NCBI RefSeq assembly: GCF_000523275.1
Contig: NZ_ATHQ01000001.1
Location: forward strand, 567,001 to 631,000
Length of the DNA stretch: 64,000 bases
Source: Lebetimonas sp. JH292
Lineage (GTDB): Bacteria > Campylobacterota > Campylobacteria > Campylobacterales > Nautiliaceae
Direction: 5' to 3'
Shown: in pieces, positions 1 through 8,259 of the stretch
How positions within the stretch are numbered: position 1 is the stretch's first letter
Layout: the number at the start of each line of letters is the position of its first letter
Made by a program: the position numbers and the translations under genes
Notes under the pieces: generated by a model
What the model was told of the DNA's origin: nothing
The model's database searches: none
Seen by the model: only the letters and a program-made list of their open reading frames with translations

Positions 1-529
1 CGGAAGTATAAATTCCTATAATCCTCCTAGTTTAATATTTAATCCTAACAACGGAGCCAATTCAGGACAGGCCCTACAGCTTGATTTAGGAAACATTGGC
101 AAATTTGACGGAATCACATCTTTTGAAGCGCCTAGTTCCACTAGCGGACAGACGCAAAACGGTTATCCGGGAGGAGATTTGCAAAGTTTAGTAGTTGATC
201 AGACAGGAACGGTAATAGGGGTATTCTCCAACGGCAGAAGTTATTCCCTAGCCCAGGTTGCATTAGCAAAATTTGTCAATAACGAAGGCTTGATGAGCGA
301 GGGTGGAACACTGTTCAACGCTTCGCCAAATTCAGGTGAACCGATAGTAGGAACTGCCGGAACAGGGGGAAGAGGTGCTGTTCAGCCAAGTGCTCTTGAA
401 ATGAGCAATGTTGATTTAAGCAGAAGTTTAACTCAGTTAATTGTAATTCAAAGAGGATTTCAGGCAAATTCAAAAACTATTACAACAAGTGATGAGATGT
501 TAAATACACTTTTACAGCTTAAAAGATAG
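1..529 (+). CDS. flgE: Flagellar hook protein FlgE, C-terminal part (5' end outside window)
   Basis: The frame is open from base 2, so this is the last ~175 residues of a longer protein. A TTG at 179 is internal, not a start. The final ~40 residues carry the flagellar rod/hook C-terminal motif (LSRSLTQLIVIQRGFQANSK followed by a TSDEMLNTLLQL end), the amphipathic helix that packs in the hook core. The preceding stretch (VVDQTGTVIGVFSNGRSYSL, LAKFVNNEGL, GTLFNASPNSGEP) is the usual FlgE body. The long extracellular domain would lie upstream. FlgE polymerises outside the cell into the hook. FlgG/FlgF share the terminal motif, but the preceding region fits FlgE better. A maf gene follows after a hairpin. 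Confidence 0.9.
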   Translation, partial: GSINSYNPPSLIFNPNNGANSGQALQLDLGNIGKFDGITSFEAPSSTSGQTQNGYPGGDLQSLVVDQTGTVIGVFSNGRSYSLAQVALAKFVNNEGLMSEGGTLFNASPNSGEPIVGTAGTGGRGAVQPSALEMSNVDLSRSLTQLIVIQRGFQANSKTITTSDEMLNTLLQLKR

Positions 530-536
530 TATAATT

Positions 537-558
537 CGCTAAAACTTCTGTTTTAGCG
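537..558 (+). promoter_or_regulatory. Perfect 9-bp hairpin abutting the maf ribosome-binding site
   Basis: CGCTAAAAC (537-545), loop TTCT, GTTTTAGCG (550-558). The 3' arm runs into the Shine-Dalgarno GCGGAG (556-561) of the ATG at 567. There is no U-tract, so it is less likely a terminator than a translational control or RNA-processing element between flgE and maf. Confidence 0.55.
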
Positions 559-566
559 GAGAAATT

Positions 567-2297
567 ATGAATCTTTTTCAAAAAAATATAAATTTTTTTT
601 ATCAAAACATTCCTTCGTTTTATAAATTAATAACTTCAATAAAAACAAGAAGATACCAGCTTGTAAACAATAATATACTTGATACACAAACAAATACTTA
701 TCTTTATCCAAATTCTATTGATGAAGATTCAATCATATTTTCATATAATCCTGTACAAAATTCTTTATGGGAAAAAAATTTTTTTTATATTAATCCAGAA
801 GAATTAGATGAAAAAGAATTTTATTTAACAGGCAAAATAGTAAATTCTTTAACTGATAAAGCTAAAAACTTAAATTACACCGATGGATTTTATTTTGAAG
901 ATAATTTTTTACCTGCAACTGTTATTTTAGGATTATTATCAGGCAAACATATAGAAATATTAGCGCAAAAACATAATTTTCAGTCTCTTTTTATATATGA
1001 ACCGGAACCGGAATTTTTTGCAATAAGTCTGTATTTTATAGATTATGAAAAACTTTATAAAAAATTAAGAGGAAAACTGTTTGTTTTCATAAAAAATAAA
1101 ATTAATTATTTTGCAATTGAAAAATTTTATTTTGAAAGAATCATAACGTCAAATTTTGCCAGATTCACCCTCACCACCTATGAAAACAAATTTATAATAG
1201 ATGCCAAAAATAAATTTAATAAAATTTCCGTTTTAAAAAACAGAGGATGGGGAACTTTCGAAGATGAAATAAAAGGAATAAAAAATCATTTGCAAAATAT
1301 TGAAAAATATCCTCTGTTAAATAAATCCAAAAAATTAAATATTCCTGTTTGTATAGCAGCCAATGGAAAAAGTTTGGAAAAAAATATTGAATTTATTAAA
1401 AAAAACAAAGATTCCATGATAATAATTTCAGTAGGAACTGCGCTTAAACCTTTAATAAAAGCAGGATTGCAAAGTGATTTTCATATAGAACAGGAAAGAA
1501 TAGATACATTAATTGAAGCTTTAAAAGATATATTACCAAATTACAGGGGTTATTTTTTAGGAGCAAGTGTTGTAAATCCAAAAATTTTCCAAATGGCAAA
1601 AAAACCTTTAATGTATATCAGGGAAGCTTTTACACTGGAAAACAATTATTTTACTTTAAAATATTCCTCCCCAATAGTCGGAAACACAGGTATGGCATTT
1701 GCAAGTGAATTTAGTAATGAAATATATCTATGCGGAATGGATTTAGGTTTCAGACTGGGGGAGAGAAAACATTCATATGGAAGTTTTTATGACAATAAAG
1801 AAGACACAGAACAAAAAGGGATTAAAGTAAAAGGAAATTTAAGTGATGATATATATAGCGATTCATTGTTTTTAAGCAGCAAAAGCAATATAGAAAAATT
1901 AATAAAAGAAAAACAGACAAATGTTTATAATTTAAGTGATGGTGCTTATATTGAGGGTTCAGTTCCAATAAAAGACAAAAAATTACCTATTATTGATAAA
2001 GAAAAATACATACGAAAAATAATAAACTGTTTTAATAAAACTGATTATAAAGATGAAAAACCGGATATTAAAAATCTGCTTTTGGCAATAAGCAAAGCTA
2101 TGGATATAAAAATTGATTCAAAAGAAAAACTTACATCGCTTATTGAAGGGCTTGAAGATTTGATTAAAACATATGAGCAAATCGACAAATCCGGGTTTTT
2201 GCTTCTTAGAGGCTCTTTATTCCATATTTTAAATAATTTATACATCCTCTCGTATAAAATAGATTTTAAAAATTATAATAAACTCACAAAAAAATAA
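567..2297 (+). CDS. Maf-type motility-associated glycosyltransferase (DUF115), copy 1
   Basis: 576-residue Maf-family protein. The DUF115/MptE-like core begins near residue 262 (IPVCIAANGKSLEKN, IIISVGTALKPLIKAGLQSD) and continues to about residue 400 (SPIVGNTGMAFASEF, EIYLCGMDLGFR). In Campylobacter, Helicobacter and Aeromonas this family transfers nonulosonic acids such as pseudaminic or legionaminic acid to flagellin in the cytoplasm before export. No membrane segments are seen. It follows flgE by 37 bases and is probably co-transcribed. The ATG has SD GCGGAG 5 bases upstream, partly locked in a hairpin. A second diverged paralogue lies beside flagellin at 60355. The sugar used cannot be told from sequence. 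Confidence 0.82.
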   Translation: MNLFQKNINFFYQNIPSFYKLITSIKTRRYQLVNNNILDTQTNTYLYPNSIDEDSIIFSYNPVQNSLWEKNFFYINPEELDEKEFYLTGKIVNSLTDKAKNLNYTDGFYFEDNFLPATVILGLLSGKHIEILAQKHNFQSLFIYEPEPEFFAISLYFIDYEKLYKKLRGKLFVFIKNKINYFAIEKFYFERIITSNFARFTLTTYENKFIIDAKNKFNKISVLKNRGWGTFEDEIKGIKNHLQNIEKYPLLNKSKKLNIPVCIAANGKSLEKNIEFIKKNKDSMIIISVGTALKPLIKAGLQSDFHIEQERIDTLIEALKDILPNYRGYFLGASVVNPKIFQMAKKPLMYIREAFTLENNYFTLKYSSPIVGNTGMAFASEFSNEIYLCGMDLGFRLGERKHSYGSFYDNKEDTEQKGIKVKGNLSDDIYSDSLFLSSKSNIEKLIKEKQTNVYNLSDGAYIEGSVPIKDKKLPIIDKEKYIRKIINCFNKTDYKDEKPDIKNLLLAISKAMDIKIDSKEKLTSLIEGLEDLIKTYEQIDKSGFLLLRGSLFHILNNLYILSYKIDFKNYNKLTKK

Positions 2298-2326
2298 AAA
2301 AAGAAATGTTTAAATTTAATGAAATT

Positions 2327-3946
2327 TTAAATAAAATTTTTTAACGTATTAATTAAATCTTCCCTCTCAGCCCAGCCTCTTCTTGCCTGATTCAATCCGT
2401 ATTTCATATTATAAAGCTCTTTTTTATTTGTAGCATAAGAATTAATGCACATTCTTACACCCGTTTCTTTTGCAAGTTTTATTTTAGAATCATCCAAATC
2501 AAGCCTATCTCTTCTTGCATCAATTTCGAGTATTTTATTTTTTTCTTTAGCTGCTTTTAATATTTGCTCAAACTCAATATCGATTCCGTCAAATTTCTGA
2601 ATTTTTCTGCAAATTGGATGTGATAAAACATCAATATGATTTAAAGCGTTGATTATTCTTTTTGTCTGGATAACTTTATCTAAATTAAAATTATCCTCCA
2701 CACTTCCGTAAACTATATCAAAATCTTTAATTTTATCTTTCGAATAATTTAATTCACCGTTTTTATCTATTTTACATTCAATAACACTGTAAATTTTCAG
2801 TTTTGATTTTAATTTTTTTATTTTTTCCAAATCTTCAATATTTTTTGTACAAATTCCCAAAAATTCATAACCTTTTTTTTCAGCCTCATCGATAATTTCT
2901 TTAATGTTTTTATTAAAATAAACTTTTAAATCTCCTTTTATATCATCCTCCCTCACAAGTTTTGGTAAATTATTATTTTTAGCAGCTTCAATTTCCCCCC
3001 TGTTTTCTCTGAGTTCAGGTTCTATATATCTTAGTCCCATTGTTTCATACACTTCTTCTTCGCTTTTTCCGGCAATTCTTTTTGTCCCTTTGTATATTCC
3101 ATATTCATTTACTTTTAGCCCCATATCTATTGCCATTTTTCTTATTGCTATATTGTGAGCTTTGCTTCCTGTAAAATAATGAAGAGCACTTCCGTAACTC
3201 TCTTTTGTAACCGCCCTGAGGTCAATCTGGAGAGAATTGTCCAAAAAAACCGTACTTCTTGTTAAACCTTTTGAATATACTTCTTTTACCCTTTTATAGT
3301 TTGTAAAATATTCACTTACTTTCATATAATCATCCGCAATAACCAAAATATCCAAATCTCCGACTGTTTCTTTTCTCCTTCTGTAACTTCCGGCAATATC
3401 TACAATTTCGACACCTGGGAAATCAAGTAAATATTTTCTGATTTCTTCTGCCACTTCTTCAACATCGGCCCATAAAAATCTGATACCGGCTTTTTTAAGC
3501 TGCTTAACACCTTTTAATATTTTTTCAATCAGTTTAGGGCCAAATCCGGGAAGTTTATCAAGCTCACCGTTTTGGGCATATTTTTTAAGTTCTTCAAGAC
3601 TTGTAATATGAAAAGCGTCATAAATTTCTTTTATTCTTTTTGGACCGAGGCCTTCAATGCTAAGCATATCAATAAGTCCCAGAGGAATCTGTTTTTTAAG
3701 CTCTTCCAGTTTGGAAAATTTTCCTGTAGTTACTATTTCTTTTATATATTCGCTCAAATCATGCCCTATTCCAGGCAATTTTGTTAAATCAAACTCCTCT
3801 TTTACTAGCTTTTCAAAATCTTTACTCGATCCTTCAACAAGCCTTGCGGCATTCCTGTATGCTCTTACTTTAAACGGATTTTCCCCTTTTATATCAAGCA
3901 AATCCGCTGTAAGAGAAAGTATCTTGGCAATTTCACTATTGCTCAT
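2327..3946 (-). CDS. polX: DNA polymerase X family protein (PolX) with degenerate PHP domain
   Basis: 539 residues, slightly shorter than the usual ~570. Order: N-terminal 8-kDa-like domain; helix-hairpin-helix motifs near residues 53 (LPGIGHDLSEYI), 97 (IEGLGPKRIKEIY) and 133 (LPGFGPKLIEKIL); a nucleotidyltransferase palm with GSYRRRKETVGDLDIL near 185 and QIDLR near 237; then a PHP-like domain from ~332. The polymerase carboxylates look intact. The PHP metal ligands of bacterial PolX are mostly replaced: the HxH/SDG region reads GDLKVYFNKN, ITDH reads ICTKN, SVH reads SVE, and the NTDAH motif reads NSYATN. Glu in VIECKI and His in LSHP remain. Expected role is gap-filling base-excision repair, probably without the 3'-5' exonuclease. 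Its start overlaps yggU by 11 bases. Confidence 0.9.
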   Translation of the reverse strand: MSNSEIAKILSLTADLLDIKGENPFKVRAYRNAARLVEGSSKDFEKLVKEEFDLTKLPGIGHDLSEYIKEIVTTGKFSKLEELKKQIPLGLIDMLSIEGLGPKRIKEIYDAFHITSLEELKKYAQNGELDKLPGFGPKLIEKILKGVKQLKKAGIRFLWADVEEVAEEIRKYLLDFPGVEIVDIAGSYRRRKETVGDLDILVIADDYMKVSEYFTNYKRVKEVYSKGLTRSTVFLDNSLQIDLRAVTKESYGSALHYFTGSKAHNIAIRKMAIDMGLKVNEYGIYKGTKRIAGKSEEEVYETMGLRYIEPELRENRGEIEAAKNNNLPKLVREDDIKGDLKVYFNKNIKEIIDEAEKKGYEFLGICTKNIEDLEKIKKLKSKLKIYSVIECKIDKNGELNYSKDKIKDFDIVYGSVEDNFNLDKVIQTKRIINALNHIDVLSHPICRKIQKFDGIDIEFEQILKAAKEKNKILEIDARRDRLDLDDSKIKLAKETGVRMCINSYATNKKELYNMKYGLNQARRGWAEREDLINTLKNFI

Positions 3947-4238
3947 TGTATTCCTTTAAAAATTCTTTTATTTTTTCATTAAGCGGCAATATAATTTGCT
4001 TCCTTTTACTTGTTTCTCCTTTTATTATTATATCGCTTTTGGGAATCTTAAATGTTTTGGATAAAAATTTAACCAATTCTTTATTTGCCGCACCCTCTAC
4101 AGCAGGAGCTTTTATGTTTATTTTTAGATTGTCTCCATAAAGACCTGCTATTTTATTTTTTGAAGAATTTGGCTGCGCTTTTACATAAATTATAACTTTA
4201 TCATCTTTTATTTCATAAAATTTTGCATTCACATTCAT
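3936..4238 (-). CDS. DUF167/YggU family protein
   Basis: 100-residue member of the small DUF167 (YggU) family. The family core is visible as KAQPNSSKNKIAG, LKINIKAPAVEGAANKELVKFL and ILPL. The fold is known but the function is not. Its 3' end overlaps polX by 11 bases, so the two are probably translationally coupled. Upstream is a repeat tract separating it from the broken waaA. Confidence 0.85.
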   Translation of the reverse strand: MNVNAKFYEIKDDKVIIYVKAQPNSSKNKIAGLYGDNLKINIKAPAVEGAANKELVKFLSKTFKIPKSDIIIKGETSKRKQIILPLNEKIKEFLKEYNEQ

Positions 4239-4249
4239 CCTTCACATTT

Positions 4250-4291
4250 TATTTTTCACTACTCACAACTTACCACTCACTATTCACTAAA
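4250..4291 (-). repeat. Short ACTCACN-type repeat tract between waaA and yggU
   Basis: On the plus strand the tract reads as imperfect 7-mers ACTCACA / ACTTACC / ACTCACT / ATTCACT. In the sense of the flanking minus-strand genes these are GTGAGT-like units directly downstream of the waaA stop (4296). It belongs to the dispersed family listed in the findings. Confidence 0.75.
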
Positions 4292-4295
4292 TAAA

Positions 4296-5464
4296 TTATC
4301 CATTTTCAATTATTTCAATTATTTTATCTAAATCTACTCTGTTTTTTATTTTTGTTGGTTTTGCAGTTTTTATTTTCTCATTTATTTCATCAACTCCGCA
4401 AATTTCAATATTTTCAACTTCATTATATAACGCTGTTTGGTTAAAATAATATTTACCGCTGATTATAGGTTTATTAAAATAAGCAGCCTCAATCGGATTA
4501 TGCCCTCCCACATTGTCAACAAAGCTTCCCCCTAAAATTACAATATCGGCAACTTGATATAAATTAATCAGCTCTCCCATCTTATTAATTAAAATCAAAT
4601 CTTCATTCAAATTAACTTTTCATTTTTCATTATCCATTTTCCATTTTCCATTAAAAATTTTTCGCTTAATCGTTCCATTTTCCCATACTTTTTCATAATA
4701 TTATATACTTCGTCAAATCTTTCCGGATGTCTTGGTACCACAGCAACCTGAAATTTATTTAAATCAAGCTCCGACAAAATCAGCTCTTCTTCGTTTTTGT
4801 GCGTTGAAGCCAAAATAATCAAAGGCTTTTTTTTAATAAACTCGGTTGTAATTTTTGGATTAAAATATGTCTTTATATTTCCTGTAACTTTTATATTTTT
4901 TGCCCCTAAGTTCAAAAGCCTTTTTTTATCCTCCTCGCTTTGTGCCAAAACAATATCAATATTTTCAAAAATTTTTTTATAAAACCATTTAAATTTAAGA
5001 TACTTGGGATAACTTTTTTCACTAATTCTGGCATTTAGTAAAACCGTCTTATTACATCTTCTTTTTGCAAGATAAAAAAACATATACCATAATTCGGCTT
5101 CCATTACCACTAAAGTTTTACAAGGTTTTAGCCAAAAAGGTAAAAAAATCTCAAACGGCAAAAATCTGAGATGAACATTTTTATATCTTTTTGCTTCGGC
5201 ATAACCCGTATTGGTTATTACACTTAAATTAACTTCATCAAACTGCTCAATAAGCGGTTTTAATGCTTTTGTTTCACCAAGGGAACATGCATGGAAATAA
5301 TATAGTTTTTTTGTAAAAGGAGGATTGTTTATCAGAAAAAATCTGGAGGGGATAGATTTTTTGTATTTTTTTTTAAAGCTGAGATAAATTAAAAAAGGAA
5401 TTGAAATTAAATATAAAATAAAAAGAAAAAAAAGATAAAAAAAATTAAATATTACATTTTTCAC
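4296..5464 (-). pseudogene. waaA: 3-deoxy-D-manno-octulosonic acid transferase WaaA (KdtA), split in two frames
   Basis: WaaA adds Kdo to lipid A precursor at the inner membrane. The N-terminal part (4607-5464, 285 codons) has a membrane anchor (residues ~3-28), the HACSLGE motif with the catalytic Glu, and the Rossmann region ending PRHPERFDEV. It then runs into a tail MENGKWIMKNEKLI and stops. The C-terminal part (4296-4610, TTG-initiated in another frame) holds the rest of the donor-binding domain: MGELINLYQVADIVILGGSF, GGHNPIEAAYF. Together ~389 residues, a normal WaaA length. The tail is encoded by a repeat-like tract (4617-4652) at the break. The two ORFs overlap by 2 bases (TTGA), so re-initiation could still give two half-proteins. 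Kdo transferase is normally essential, so either the halves work together, another copy exists, or the base is wrong. Confidence 0.8.
4617..4652 (-). repeat. Repeat-like ATGGAAA tract inside waaA
   Basis: In the minus-strand sense it reads ATGGAAA / ATGGAAA / ATGGATA / ATGAAAA / ATGAAAA, five 7-base units. It sits exactly where the WaaA frame is lost and has no counterpart in WaaA proteins as I know them. The same kind of AATGGAAAAT wording occurs near 63925 and in the phosphatase tail near 41290. Confidence 0.65.
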
Positions 5465-5507
5465 TACTCACAACTCACTACTCACTACTTTCACTGTTTT
5501 CACTTTC
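5459..5507 (-). repeat. Repeat tract joining flgZ and waaA
   Basis: In the minus-strand sense: nine-base units GAAAACAGT and GAAAGTAGT inside the flgZ frame, the stop TAG, then seven-base units GAGTAGT, GAGTAGT, GAGTTGT, GAGTAGT up to the waaA ATG at 5464. Confidence 0.8.
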
Positions 5508-6206
5508 TTCAACAAACAACACTCTTCCGCAATGAGGACAGGTTACTATTTCTTCACCTTTAATCACTTCTGTATAAACTTTATCGCTGATTTTCATATT
5601 ACAACCGCTGCATGCCTGTTTTCTGACAGGAGTTACAGCAGTTATACCCGCCCATCTCTTAATTTTTTCATAAAATCTGTAAATTTGAGGATTCATTTCA
5701 TTTATAAGTTTTTCTTTTTTCTTATAAATTGCTTCTTTTTGTTTTTTTACTGTTTCCAGTTTTTTTTCAACATCAACACTCAAAACAGTGATTTCAGAAT
5801 CTATTTTTTCAATCTCTTTTTTTATATTTTCTTTTTCTTCATTTTTAAGTTCAAGCTGTTTTTCAAATTTTGCAATTTCTTCGTTTGCCGCTTCAATTTG
5901 TTCACGTGCCAGTTCCTCTTCTATTTGAAGTGCTTTAAATTCTTTTTCTGTTTTTGCTTTACTCTGTTTTTCTTCTATAGAAATAAGTTTATCTTTAAGC
6001 TCTTTTATTAATAATTCGTTTTTACTTTTTTTTAGTTTAATATTTCTAATCTCTTCTTCAAGTTTTTCGAGTCTCTCTTCAAGAGCTTTTTTCTGGTTTT
6101 CAAATTTGGTTACAGGAGCTTTAATATTAATCTCAACAGGTTCGAGTTCTTTCAATTTCCTTTCATATCCGTTGAGTTCTATTAACTCTTTTAAAAATTT
6201 ATTCAT
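5478..6206 (-). CDS. flgZ: FlgZ-like coiled-coil zinc-ribbon protein (HP0958 family)
   Basis: 242 residues: a long coiled coil (residues ~10-170, rich in K/E/L) followed by a C4 zinc ribbon (CSGC near residue 198, CPHC near residue 222). This is the layout of Helicobacter HP0958 (FlgZ), which stabilises the flagellar sigma factor RpoN and binds flagellin mRNA. The neighbours (waaA downstream, Nif3-like and glyQ upstream) match HP0957-HP0960 and Cj0704-Cj0707 as I recall them. The last nine residues, ESENSESSE, are encoded by the repeat tract and are probably an add-on. The window's sigma-54 promoters give it a plausible target set. A TATAAT box lies upstream. Confidence 0.82.
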   Translation of the reverse strand: MNKFLKELIELNGYERKLKELEPVEINIKAPVTKFENQKKALEERLEKLEEEIRNIKLKKSKNELLIKELKDKLISIEEKQSKAKTEKEFKALQIEEELAREQIEAANEEIAKFEKQLELKNEEKENIKKEIEKIDSEITVLSVDVEKKLETVKKQKEAIYKKKEKLINEMNPQIYRFYEKIKRWAGITAVTPVRKQACSGCNMKISDKVYTEVIKGEEIVTCPHCGRVLFVEESENSESSE

Positions 6207-6232
6207 TGCTGACCTTTTTTATTGGAATTATA

Positions 6233-6949
6233 TCAAATTAAGCTAAAAGGATTAGATGAATTGATTTTTATAATTTCAATCTCCATATCTTTTATATCAT
6301 CGTATAATGCGTCCGCAAAATATTTTTCACTTTCAAAATGTCCTACATCAATCAGACTGATTCCTCTCGCTTTTACATCCATAGCTTCATGATACTTGAT
6401 ATCCCCCGTTAAAAAACAATCAGCTTTTATCTGGTCTAATAAGCTCATTCCGCTGCCTGTTGTAACCGCAACTCTTTTTATAAAATCATTGGCTTTTACC
6501 ACCCGTATATATTTTAATTTCATTTTTTCTTTTACTAAGTTGACCAGTTTGTCAAATTTCATATAAACCTCACTGTAAAAAATAAAATCTTCCTGAATTC
6601 CCTCTATTTCTAAAATTTTTTTAGCAAAATAATTATTTAAATGTGTTTTGTCAAAATTGGTATGCATTGCAATTAATGAACAGTTTTTTTGGATAAGTTT
6701 AATTAAATATTTTGTAGAAAAAGAATTGAAATTTACTTTTTTTATACCTTTAAAAATCAAAGGATGATGCGTAATAATCAATGAATTCGGCTTTATTTTT
6801 TCAATTACACTATCATCAATATCAAGAGATAAATATATCCTTTCAATCTTTTCATTTATACCAACATTTATTCCGCTGTTGTCCCACTCTTCCTGAAGTG
6901 AAAAAGGGCTTATTTCATCCAAAAATTTATAGATATCCTTTAATTTCAT
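6233..6949 (-). CDS. Nif3-like dinuclear metal centre protein
   Basis: 238 residues, normal for the short YbgI/Nif3 form. The metal-binding motifs are present: THHPLIF near residue 60, MHTNFDK near 98, TGDIKYHEA near 181 and DVGHFESE near 204. The family forms hexameric toroids with a two-metal site. It has often been annotated as GTP cyclohydrolase I type 2, but the cellular role is not settled. It sits between glyQ and flgZ with short gaps, consistent with an operon and with the conserved Campylobacterota order. Confidence 0.88.
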   Translation of the reverse strand: MKLKDIYKFLDEISPFSLQEEWDNSGINVGINEKIERIYLSLDIDDSVIEKIKPNSLIITHHPLIFKGIKKVNFNSFSTKYLIKLIQKNCSLIAMHTNFDKTHLNNYFAKKILEIEGIQEDFIFYSEVYMKFDKLVNLVKEKMKLKYIRVVKANDFIKRVAVTTGSGMSLLDQIKADCFLTGDIKYHEAMDVKARGISLIDVGHFESEKYFADALYDDIKDMEIEIIKINSSNPFSLI

Positions 6950-6957
6950 ATATTACC

Positions 6958-7006
6958 TTTCACTATTCACTACTTTCACTACTTTCACCATTTTCACTCT
7001 CCACAT
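6958..7006 (-). repeat. Repeat tract forming the glyQ 3' end
   Basis: In the minus-strand sense: GAAAATGGT, GAAAGTAGT, GAAAGTAGT (nine-base units in frame with glyQ), then GAATAGT GAAAGG up to the next gene's start region. The stop TAG at 6963-6965 lies inside the tract. Confidence 0.78.
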
Positions 7007-7832
7007 ATTTCTCGGCCACCATTTTGGCAAGCTCTCTTATTTTTAAAATGTAATTTTGCCTTTCTGTTTGGGAAATAGCTTTTCTCGCATCCAACACATT
7101 AAACACATGGCTGGCCATTATTGTATAATCATATGCAGGAAGCGCTAAATTATTTTCTATACATTTTTTTACTTCATTTCTGCAGTCTTCAAACCATCTA
7201 AAAAGCATATCAACACTGGCCACTTCGAAATTGTATTTTGAAAATTCATATTCGCTTCTTTTGTGCATATCTCCGTAAGTTGTAGATTCATTCCATTTTA
7301 TATCAAATACATTATCAACTCCCTGAAGATACATTGCAAGTCTTTCCGTACCATATGTGATTTCAACCGGCACAGGAAATGTTTTAATACCCCCGACTTG
7401 CTGAAAATATGTAAACTGGGTAACTTCCATACCGTCAAGCCAAACTTCCCATCCGAGACCCCATGCTCCGAGTGTGGGTGATTCCCAGTTATCCTCCACA
7501 AACCTTACGTCGTGTTCAGCAAGATTTAATCCTAAATATTCGAGAGATTCTAAATACATATCCTGGATATTCTCAGGACTCGGTTTCATAATAACCTGAA
7601 ACTGATAATAAGCCCCCAGCCTGTTTGGATTTTCACCGTATCTTCCGTCTGTCGGTCTTCTGCTCGGCGCCACATATGCCACATTCCAAGCACCTTTTCC
7701 AAGACTTCTTAAAAGAGTTGCCGGATGAAACGTCCCGGCCCCACTTGGAAAATCATAAGGCATTACAATATTACAGCCTTTGTTTTTCCAGAATTCCTGA
7801 AGTTTCAAAAGTAAATCGCTAAAATATATCAT
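6963..7832 (-). CDS. glyQ: Glycyl-tRNA synthetase alpha subunit
   Basis: Class II aminoacyl-tRNA synthetase alpha chain that joins glycine to tRNA-Gly together with GlyS. The typical start ([20 protein letters not shown]) and motifs [51 protein letters not shown] and [13 protein letters not shown] are clear. I chose the ATG at 7832 because AAGGAG lies 6 bases upstream and family members begin there. An in-frame ATG 18 codons upstream would add an odd leader. The last ~12 residues ([12 protein letters not shown]) are encoded by the repeat tract and look like a non-family tail. glyS is not in the window. Confidence 0.95.
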   Translation of the reverse strand: MIYFSDLLLKLQEFWKNKGCNIVMPYDFPSGAGTFHPATLLRSLGKGAWNVAYVAPSRRPTDGRYGENPNRLGAYYQFQVIMKPSPENIQDMYLESLEYLGLNLAEHDVRFVEDNWESPTLGAWGLGWEVWLDGMEVTQFTYFQQVGGIKTFPVPVEITYGTERLAMYLQGVDNVFDIKWNESTTYGDMHKRSEYEFSKYNFEVASVDMLFRWFEDCRNEVKKCIENNLALPAYDYTIMASHVFNVLDARKAISQTERQNYILKIRELAKMVAEKYVESENGESSESSE

Positions 7833-8259
7833 TTCTCCTTTTTTTTTATTGCATGATTGTAAAGGATGTGAAAAAAAATTCTCCACGAAATAATCAAAAT
7901 CAAACCTTTTATCTCCACAATCACATAAATGTACCTTTTTAGCGCCTTTTTAAAGTTAATGTATTGGAATAATTTATACAATTCTGAATTAACAAGAATT
8001 AAAAAATACTTTGGTTTAACCAGCTTTTTTTCAAAAGCATCAGCAATTTCTTCTTCATTATTAATATTTTTTTTGAAAGTATTGTTTTTAAAATCAATTT
8101 TTTTTCATTTTTTTTCTTTATATTTATATTTATATTTTCTAAAAGTTTTGTTATTTTTTTTTGATATAAAATTTAAAAGATTTTTAAAATTTTCAAGATT
8201 ATATAAAATTTTTCTTTTTCTAAAAGATTAAAAAAAAGCACCTCTGCACATTTCAGTAG
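7833..8259 (-). pseudogene. Gene-free stretch with possible decayed coding sequence
   Basis: No intact gene is seen. Minus-strand frames give protein-like pieces broken by frame changes: NLENFKNLLNFISKKNNKTF around 8195-8140, then EEEIADAFEKKLVKPKYF and [20 protein letters not shown] around 8060-7950. I do not recognise the family. The extremely AT-rich composition could produce such pieces by chance, so the remnant call is weak. The GlyQ start and its SD are at the low-coordinate end. Confidence 0.25.

Noticed and set aside
5532-6011. 159-codon Phe-rich plus-strand frame opposite flgZ
   Set aside because: It is the antisense of a K/E-rich coiled-coil gene; Phe/Lys-rich translations arise automatically there, and flgZ is clear on the other strand.
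7929-8231. 100-codon plus-strand frame in the glyQ-DUF89 spacer
   Set aside because: Almost only Phe, Leu, Lys and Tyr from AT-rich DNA, no SD, no family match; treated as chance.
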